A DNA stretch of 64,000 bases from Agromyces allii (lineage in GTDB: Bacteria; Actinomycetota; Actinomycetes; Actinomycetales; Microbacteriaceae): contig NZ_WBIN01000013.1 of the NCBI RefSeq assembly GCF_009749385.1, positions 1 to 64,000 of the forward strand. Direction: 5' to 3'. A program made the translations under genes and the position numbers. The stretch's first letter is position 1; each line of letters starts with the position of its first letter. Under the pieces are notes generated by a model. That model was not told the DNA's origin and searched no databases. It saw only the letters and a list, made by a program, of their open reading frames with translations. Below are positions 58,961 through 64,000 of this stretch, piece by piece.

Positions 58961-59922
58961 CAGCGCTCACCCTCCTGTCGTTCGACGCGGGCCTGCAGTC
59001 GGATGAACCCGATCGCGACGAGCACCACCACGACGGTCAGGGCCGTCGCGATCGTGGCGCCGTAGCCGACCTGCTGGCTCTGGAAGAACTGGATGTACGA
59101 GTAGTAGCTCGGCACGATGGTCGCCGTGCCGGGGCCGCCGCCGGTCAGGGCGTAGATGGGGCCGAAGACCTTGAGGGCGGCGATCGTGCAGGTCAGCGTC
59201 ACGACGAAGATCTCGGGGCGGATCGCCGACACCGTGATGTACCGGAACCGCTGGAACCAGCCGGCGCCGTCGAGCTCGGCGGCCTCGTAGAGCTCGGGGT
59301 CGACGCGCTGGAGGGCGGCCATGAAGATCACGACCGGGTAGCCGATCTGCACCCAGACCATGACGGCCATGATCGAGAGCATGGCCGTGTCGGGGCTGCC
59401 GAGCCAGTTGTGCTGGAGGGCGCCGAGACCGACGGTCTCGAGCACGGTGTTCAGCGCGCCGTTCTCGGGGCGGAGGATCCAGCCGATGACGATCGCGGCG
59501 ATGGCGACCGGGAGGATCTGCGGCAGGTAGTACGTGGCGCGCAGGAAGCTCGCGAGCCGCCCGCCGAACTTGCGGCCGATGACGTCGAAGAGCAGTGCCG
59601 CGAGCACCAGGCCGAGCAGCGTCGGGATGATCACCATGGCGACGATCATCGAGAGCGAGTTGCGGAACGACGCCCAGAACTTCTGGTCCTGGAACAGCTC
59701 GACCCAGTTCTCGAGGCCGATGAACTCGGGCGGGCGGACGCCCCGCCAGTCGGTGAAGCTGAGGTACACGTTCCAGACCAGCGGGATCAGGATGATGAAC
59801 GTGAACAGCAGCAGGCCCGGGATCAGGAAGAACCAGAACCCGCTGGATCGCACACCCGAGATGGCACTCATGCCGTCGGTGCGCCGCGACCCGCGAGGTC
59901 GCGTGGCGAGGGTGGAAACCAC
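58960..59922 (-). CDS. Carbohydrate ABC transporter permease (MalF-type), module C
   Basis: The 320-residue protein has six helices, an early FFLIPGLLLFTFIILIPLVW segment and the EAA loop LYEAAELDGAGWFQRFRYIT. The GTG start is preceded by GAAAGGAACCATC. It lies 145 bp after the binding-protein gene, a spacer holding two hairpins. Confidence 0.92.
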   Translation of the reverse strand: MVSTLATRPRGSRRTDGMSAISGVRSSGFWFFLIPGLLLFTFIILIPLVWNVYLSFTDWRGVRPPEFIGLENWVELFQDQKFWASFRNSLSMIVAMVIIPTLLGLVLAALLFDVIGRKFGGRLASFLRATYYLPQILPVAIAAIVIGWILRPENGALNTVLETVGLGALQHNWLGSPDTAMLSIMAVMVWVQIGYPVVIFMAALQRVDPELYEAAELDGAGWFQRFRYITVSAIRPEIFVVTLTCTIAALKVFGPIYALTGGGPGTATIVPSYYSYIQFFQSQQVGYGATIATALTVVVVLVAIGFIRLQARVERQEGER

Positions 59923-59971
59923 GATGGTTCCTTTCGGTGGAGAGCTCGGTGGGAGCTTTCGGTGGAGCGCG

Positions 59972-60051
59972 GGCCGAACCGTCAGCGGTTCGGCCGGTGC
60001 CTCCCGGTCGGCGGGCGTCGTGCGTCGTGTCCAGATCGGCGACGCCCGCCG
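59972..60051 (-). terminator. Two intercistronic hairpins between SBP and permease genes, module C
   Basis: Hairpin 1 (59972-59995) is GGCCGAACCG-TCAG-CGGTTCGGCC. Hairpin 2 (60009-60051) has a 12-bp stem CGGCGGGCGTCG / CGACGCCCGCCG with a 19-base loop. Both lie after the binding-protein stop and before the first permease, as in module A. Confidence 0.75.
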
Positions 60052-60067
60052 GTCGAGGGCGATCGGG

Positions 60068-61360
60068 TCAGCCGATGATGTCGGCGACGCCGTCCTCGTA
60101 GTCGGTGCCGAGCTGCTCGAGCGTCTGCTCGGGCGTCAGGGTGCCGTTCACGAGTTCCTGGAGGGCTCCGACGAGCTGGTCGTAGAAGTTCGGCGTGGGC
60201 CAGTCGGGGTAGAACGCGAGCCCGTCGGCAGCGACGACCTCGTTGAACTCGGTGATGAGCGCGGCGGACTTCTCGTCGGTGATGTCGGCGGGGTCGGCCG
60301 CGACCGGGATCGAGCCGTTGTTGCCGATGAGGGCCTGGATCTCGGGGCGCATCGTGATGTCGATGAACTCGTAGGCGAGGTCCTTGTTGGCGGCGTTCTC
60401 GGGCACGACCCAGATGTTGCCCGACGATCCGGGAACCAGCTGCGACTCGGGGAACGCGAAGGTGTCCCACTCGAAGGTCGTGGCCTCGTTGATCACGCGG
60501 CCGGCCCACCACGAGCCGGAGACCATCATCGGGTACTCGCCGCTCATGAAGCCGACGCCCATGTCCTCGGCCTTGAGGCCGGTGGAGTCCTGCGAGATCC
60601 AGCCGTTGTCGACGTACTCGACGATCTTGTCGGCCGCGTAGGTGAGCTCGGGGCCCTGCCAGTCGACGGGGTTCTCGTAGAGCTGGTAGTCGTTGACGAA
60701 CTGGCGGTCGGCCTTCGACAGGGCGAGCTGGTAGAAGAGCTGCCCGAGGGGGTACTCGGCGCCGGCCTGCGCGAGGGGCGTCGTGCCGTCCTTCGCGAAG
60801 GTGTCGAGGATGTCCTCGAACTCGGCGTAGGTCGTGGGTTCGGCGAGACCCTTCTCGTCGAAGGCGGTCTTGTTGTAGTAGACGGTGACGTACTCGCCGT
60901 AGTTCGGCACGCCGTACCAGGGGCCGGAGCCCATGATGCCCTCGTCGGAGTACTTCGCCGTGGTCTGCAGCGACGGGGCGAGCAGGTCGTCCCAGCCGTA
61001 CTCCTCGACCGCGTCGGTGATGTCGGCGAGCAGACCCTGGCTCGCGAGCAGTCCGGCGGTGGCGTTGCCCTTGGGCGACTCCATGACATCCGGTGCCTCG
61101 TTCGAGTTGAGCACCTGGCTGGCGGTCGAGCGGATCTGCTCGAAGCTCTTGTCCTCGTACTCGACGGTGGCGCCGGTCTCCTCCTCGAAGATCTCGATGG
61201 CCTTGTTCCAGGCAATGCCGACATCGCTGTCGGTGCCCTCGAAGTGCCAGAGCTTCAGGGTGTTCGGGTCGGACTCGCCGCCCGTCGAGCAGCCGGTGAG
61301 CAGTGCGGCCGTCGCGGCCAGTGCTGCGACGGCGCCGATGCCGCGCTTGGTGATTCCCAT
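60068..61360 (-). CDS. Extracellular sugar-binding lipoprotein, module C
   Basis: The 430-residue protein has lipobox LTGC (Cys24) and the CUT1 fold (LKLWHFEGTDSDVGIAWNKA, YGVPNYGEYVTVYYNKTAF, PMMVSGSWWAGRVINEATTF). GAGAGGAAACGCACC precedes the ATG; the longer frame runs through the lacI gene antiphase. The operator GTCGAAGCGCTTCGAC is 62 bp upstream. Expected ligand: a xyloglucan-type oligosaccharide, inferred from the GH31 gene. Confidence 0.93.
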   Translation of the reverse strand: MGITKRGIGAVAALAATAALLTGCSTGGESDPNTLKLWHFEGTDSDVGIAWNKAIEIFEEETGATVEYEDKSFEQIRSTASQVLNSNEAPDVMESPKGNATAGLLASQGLLADITDAVEEYGWDDLLAPSLQTTAKYSDEGIMGSGPWYGVPNYGEYVTVYYNKTAFDEKGLAEPTTYAEFEDILDTFAKDGTTPLAQAGAEYPLGQLFYQLALSKADRQFVNDYQLYENPVDWQGPELTYAADKIVEYVDNGWISQDSTGLKAEDMGVGFMSGEYPMMVSGSWWAGRVINEATTFEWDTFAFPESQLVPGSSGNIWVVPENAANKDLAYEFIDITMRPEIQALIGNNGSIPVAADPADITDEKSAALITEFNEVVAADGLAFYPDWPTPNFYDQLVGALQELVNGTLTPEQTLEQLGTDYEDGVADIIG

Positions 61361-61421
61361 GGTGCGTTTCCTCTCGTGGGTGCAGCTGGTGTGGGGTGGG
61401 GTGGTGCTCGTGCGAAGGACT

Positions 61422-61437
61422 GTCGAAGCGCTTCGAC
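61422..61437. promoter_or_regulatory. LacI operator, module C (before SBP gene)
   Basis: The perfect 16-bp palindrome GTCGAAGCGCTTCGAC lies between lacI and the binding-protein gene. Its 14-bp core recurs at 62565-62578 before lacI. I see no consensus -35/-10 pair next to it. Confidence 0.85.
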
Positions 61438-61494
61438 GATGCGCAGCGTTCGACTCGGTGATTCGGTTCGGTTGGATTTCGTGGAGCGGATGCC

Positions 61495-62517
61495 TCAGAG
61501 CCGGGGTCGTGCGACCGATCCGCGGTTCTCGGTGACGGGCGTGATGAGTTCGACGCCGAGGGCGTCGGCCCCGCGCACCTGGCGCAGGGCGGACTCGACC
61601 GCGATGCGGCACATCAGGTCGAGTGGCAGTGGGATGCAGTCGAGCGGGATGACGAGGTGCGACGTGTCGTAGCTCGCACACGCGGCGAAGAGCGACAGGT
61701 CGCGGGGCACGTCGAGTCCGCGTTCGCGGATGCGGCGCAGCACCGACTCGACGACCGGCTCGTTGCAATGGAAGATCACGGCGGTCATCTCGGGCGAGGC
61801 GTCGAGCAGCTCGTCGAAGGCCCGCTCGGCCGCGCCGCGCGCGAGCGTCGGCGAGACCACGGCGATGCGGATGCCGCGGGCGGCCGCCTCGGCCTCGAGG
61901 CCCAGGTTGAACCGCTGCACGAAGCCCGTGCCCCTGGCGAGGTAGGTCGGCGGGTGGCCGACGACGCCGATCGACCGGTGGCCGGCCTCGGCGAGCGTCG
62001 TGACGGCGAGCCGGCCCGCCAGCTCGAAGTCGAGGTCGACGCACGCGACGCCGTCGCCGCTGTGGCCGTCTTCGCCCGGGATGCCGATGAAGGCGGCGGG
62101 CAGCGCGGCCCGGCGCACGACGTCGACGCGCTCGTCGTGGTTCTTGACGCCCATGGCGACCACGCCGTCGACGAGCGACGAGGCCGCCACCCGGCGGATG
62201 CCCGACACGTCGTCGTCGGTGGCGAGCAGCAGCACGTCGTAGTCGTGCTTGCGCGCCGTGTCGACGACGGCGGTGACGAACCGCATGTGCGTCGGCAGGT
62301 GCCCGTCGGCATGGATCGGCGCCGAGAGGGCGAGGATGTTGGTGGTGGCGCCGGCGAGCATGCGGGCTCCGGCGTTGGGCTCGTAGTCGAGTTCGCGGAT
62401 CGCGGCCTCGATGCGGGTGCGGGTCGACGCGGTGATCGCGCGCTTGCCCGACAGGGCGTAGGAGACGGTCGAGATGGAGACGCCCGCAGCCTTGGCCACA
62501 TCACTGATCGTCACCAT
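61495..62517 (-). CDS. LacI family regulator, module C
   Basis: The 340-residue protein has the headpiece TISDVAKAAGVSISTVSYAL and the ligand core (MRFVTAVVDTARKHDYDVLL, VIFHCNEPVVESVLRRI). The start MVTISDV follows AAAGGGGGGTACCGGG; the longest frame adds 42 unlikely residues containing the operator. It lies directly upstream of and in the same direction as the module C transport genes, with the same operator before itself and before them, so it is probably autoregulated. Confidence 0.92.
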   Translation of the reverse strand: MVTISDVAKAAGVSISTVSYALSGKRAITASTRTRIEAAIRELDYEPNAGARMLAGATTNILALSAPIHADGHLPTHMRFVTAVVDTARKHDYDVLLLATDDDVSGIRRVAASSLVDGVVAMGVKNHDERVDVVRRAALPAAFIGIPGEDGHSGDGVACVDLDFELAGRLAVTTLAEAGHRSIGVVGHPPTYLARGTGFVQRFNLGLEAEAAARGIRIAVVSPTLARGAAERAFDELLDASPEMTAVIFHCNEPVVESVLRRIRERGLDVPRDLSLFAACASYDTSHLVIPLDCIPLPLDLMCRIAVESALRQVRGADALGVELITPVTENRGSVARPRL

Positions 62518-62564
62518 CCCGGTACCCCCCTTTGGACCCCTCGTGATCGTCGAAGCCGATGGAT

Positions 62565-62578
62565 TCGAAGCGCTTCGA
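62565..62578. promoter_or_regulatory. LacI operator, module C (before lacI)
   Basis: The 14-bp palindrome TCGAAGCGCTTCGA is identical to the core of the site at 61422-61437 and lies about 50 bp before the lacI start codon. Confidence 0.85.
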
Positions 62579-62668
62579 CGACGTGAGAGCGAGAGTACGT
62601 GACCGTACCCGTCGCGCGCAACCCTTTTGTTGGAATAGACCACAATTCGGTTTTCGCGCGACCGCGTC

Positions 62669-63637
62669 TCACTCCCGGAACGTGTGCCGGTACTCGATCG
62701 GCGACGTGCCGAGCACGCGGTGGAAGTGCAGGCGCAGGTTCGCGCCGGTGCCGAGTCCGACGCGCGCGGCGATCTGCTCGACGCCGAGGTCGGTGCGCTC
62801 GAGGAGTTCGCGCGCGAGGTCGATGCGGGCGCGCAGGATCCACTGCATGGGCGTGTACCCGGTGTCCTCGACGAAGCGTCGCGAGAACGTGCGCGTCGAC
62901 ACCTTCGCGTTGCGCGCGAGGTCGGCGAGCGTCAGCGGCTCCTCGATGCGCTCGATCGCCCAGTGCCGGGTCGCGGCGAACAGCTCGCCGAGGTCGTCGG
63001 GCAGCGCGCGCGGCACGTACTGCGCCTGGCCGCCGCTGCGGTACGGCGCGGCCACGAGCCGCCGGGCGACGTGGTTCGACAGCGCGACGCCGTGGTCGCG
63101 TCGTACGAGGTGCAGGCAGAGGTCGATGCCCGACGCGGCGCCGGCCGAGGTGAGCACGCGCCCCTCGTCGACGAACAGCACGTTCTCGTCGACCTGCACG
63201 AGCGGATGCCTCGCGGCGAGCGCCTTCGTGTAGTGCCAGTGCGTCGTGGCCCGGCGCCCGTCGAGCAGCCCGGTCGCCGCGAGGGCGAAGGCCCCCGTGG
63301 AGATGGCCGCGAGCCGCGCGCCCCGTTCGTGCGCAGCCCGGAGTGCGTCGACGACGATCGCGGGCGGCTCCTCGACATCGGGATGCCGGTAGCCCGGGAT
63401 GAAGATCGTCTCGGCCCATTCGAACGCCTCGAGCCCGTCGGCGACGTGGTACGAGAGCCCGTCACCGCCCGCGACCGGTCCGGGCGCGGCGCCGCAGACC
63501 CGCACCTCGTAGGGCATCGACGCGCGGGTCGTGAAGATCTGCGCCGGAATGCCGACGTCGAGCGGCTTGGCCCCCTCGAGCACGAGCACGGCAACGCGGT
63601 GCGCACGGGTGCTGCTGGCACGGTCGGCGGCGTTCAT
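62669..63637 (-). CDS. GlxA/FtrA-type AraC regulator with DJ-1/PfpI-like domain
   Basis: The 322-residue protein has an N-terminal DJ-1/PfpI-like class I glutamine amidotransferase domain (VAVLVLEGAKPLDVGIPAQIF to ~180) and a C-terminal AraC pair of HTHs (LTLADLARNAKVSTRTFSRR, then RTDLGVEQIAARVGLGTGAN). At the nucleophile elbow the sequence is AISTGAF, with Ser113 where Cys usually stands, so it is a sensor rather than an enzyme. It ends SPIEYRHTFRE. It is monocistronic, next to module C but not obviously part of it. The 297-bp stretch after its start (63638-63934) holds no gene that I can support. Confidence 0.92.
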   Translation of the reverse strand: MNAADRASSTRAHRVAVLVLEGAKPLDVGIPAQIFTTRASMPYEVRVCGAAPGPVAGGDGLSYHVADGLEAFEWAETIFIPGYRHPDVEEPPAIVVDALRAAHERGARLAAISTGAFALAATGLLDGRRATTHWHYTKALAARHPLVQVDENVLFVDEGRVLTSAGAASGIDLCLHLVRRDHGVALSNHVARRLVAAPYRSGGQAQYVPRALPDDLGELFAATRHWAIERIEEPLTLADLARNAKVSTRTFSRRFVEDTGYTPMQWILRARIDLARELLERTDLGVEQIAARVGLGTGANLRLHFHRVLGTSPIEYRHTFRE

Positions 63638-63934
63638 GGGGCCAGCCTGCCACCGCTCGCAACGTTCTCGCCACTCGCCGGCGACGCGACATCCGCCCGT
63701 CGCACGTCATCGCGAAGAGAGATGACGGACCCGCCGGGTCCGTGGAGGAACGGTCACGGTGCGGCCGAGCGCATTCGGAGGTCGTCCGGCGACGGGGCCG
63801 CCACCCGGCGGGTCGTTGCGAGCAAGCTAGCCCGAGGCGCGCGGAACCGCCAGCGTCCCGCCGGATCGGGCCCCGAACTGGGGGCGGCGACACCTGGCAA
63901 TGGCGACGTCCGCGACCGGGCTAGGCTGGCGGGC

Positions 63935-64000
63935 AGTGACACGGGGTGCCGCGCTCCCGCCCTCGCAGGGCGATCGCGGCTGAGAACACACCCGTCGAAC
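63935..64000 (+). promoter_or_regulatory. TPP riboswitch, 5' part (cut by window end)
   Basis: The blocks GACACGGGGTGCC, GGCTGAGA and ACACACCCGTCGAAC match the 36-kb riboswitch, with a longer P3 arm (GCTCCCGCCCTCGCAGGGCG). TAGGCT at 63922-63927 is the same -10 as before the first one. The 3' half and the controlled gene lie outside the window; a thiamine biosynthesis or uptake gene is expected. Confidence 0.95.

Overview
This window is chromosomal DNA of a very GC-rich actinobacterium. Codon usage, leaderless TANNNT promoters, the abundance of GGATGCCGC/GCGGCATCC words and the gene families point to Microbacteriaceae (Agromyces- or Microbacterium-like). That assignment is an inference from composition and gene content, not a database result. 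I see no prophage, integrase, transposase or CRISPR array. The accessory character comes from regulated transport and catabolic loci and from small palindromic intergenic repeats.

Layout. 1-6.2 kb: envelope and unknown genes (TM2 protein cut by the window edge, PH-domain protein, DUF1761 protein, two leaderless coiled-coil paralogues, NERD protein). 6.2-7.9 kb: an ECF42-type sigma factor coupled to a YCII/DGPF protein. 8.2-11.9 kb: an NAD-salvage locus in which pnuC, nadR and an ADP-ribosylglycohydrolase gene are joined by ATGA overlaps and face a divergent nrtR regulator. 12-24 kb: housekeeping and single genes (VOC protein, rtcB with a 38-codon upstream ORF, PPOX protein, DUF1254 protein, GT39-like mannosyltransferase, DUF2207 protein, ppk2, tRNA-Gly(GCC), qorR/qor2 redox pair, secreted subtilase). 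24-30 kb: a large LuxR/LAL regulator, DUF4242, MOSC, hemerythrin and DHFR-like genes. 30-32.4 kb: a four-gene PadR-DUF1048-ABC exporter operon with every junction an ATGA overlap. 32.7-36 kb: an HD-hydrolase fusion, then a clpP/clpR-like pair with a convergent PopR/ClgR-type regulator and four tandem PopR-like boxes upstream. 36-38.4 kb: a TPP riboswitch controlling an MHS-family transporter, then an EamA exporter. 38.5-43 kb: gap, a MerR-controlled MFS exporter and an LAxTG wall-anchored surface protein.

43-62.5 kb is a hemicellulose side-chain catabolic island made of three modules. Each has a lipoprotein sugar-binding protein, two permeases, one glycosidase and one LacI regulator with its own palindromic operator. 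Module A has GH127 beta-L-arabinofuranosidase, module B has GH51 alpha-L-arabinofuranosidase and module C has GH31 alpha-xylosidase. None encodes an ABC ATPase, so all three probably share an MsiK-like ATPase encoded elsewhere. Together they suggest uptake and trimming of arabinoxylan, xyloglucan or arabinan oligosaccharides. The window ends with a DJ-1/PfpI-AraC regulator and the 5' part of a second TPP riboswitch, so thiamine genes probably follow.

The points I would look at first are: the tandem PopR-like boxes before a clpP pair whose second member lacks the catalytic Ser; the riboswitch-controlled MHS transporter as a candidate thiamine or precursor importer; the NrtR-pnuC-nadR-ADP-ribosylglycohydrolase locus; and two intergenic inverted-repeat families (four copies of a ~36-44 bp palindrome, two copies of a 61-bp element).
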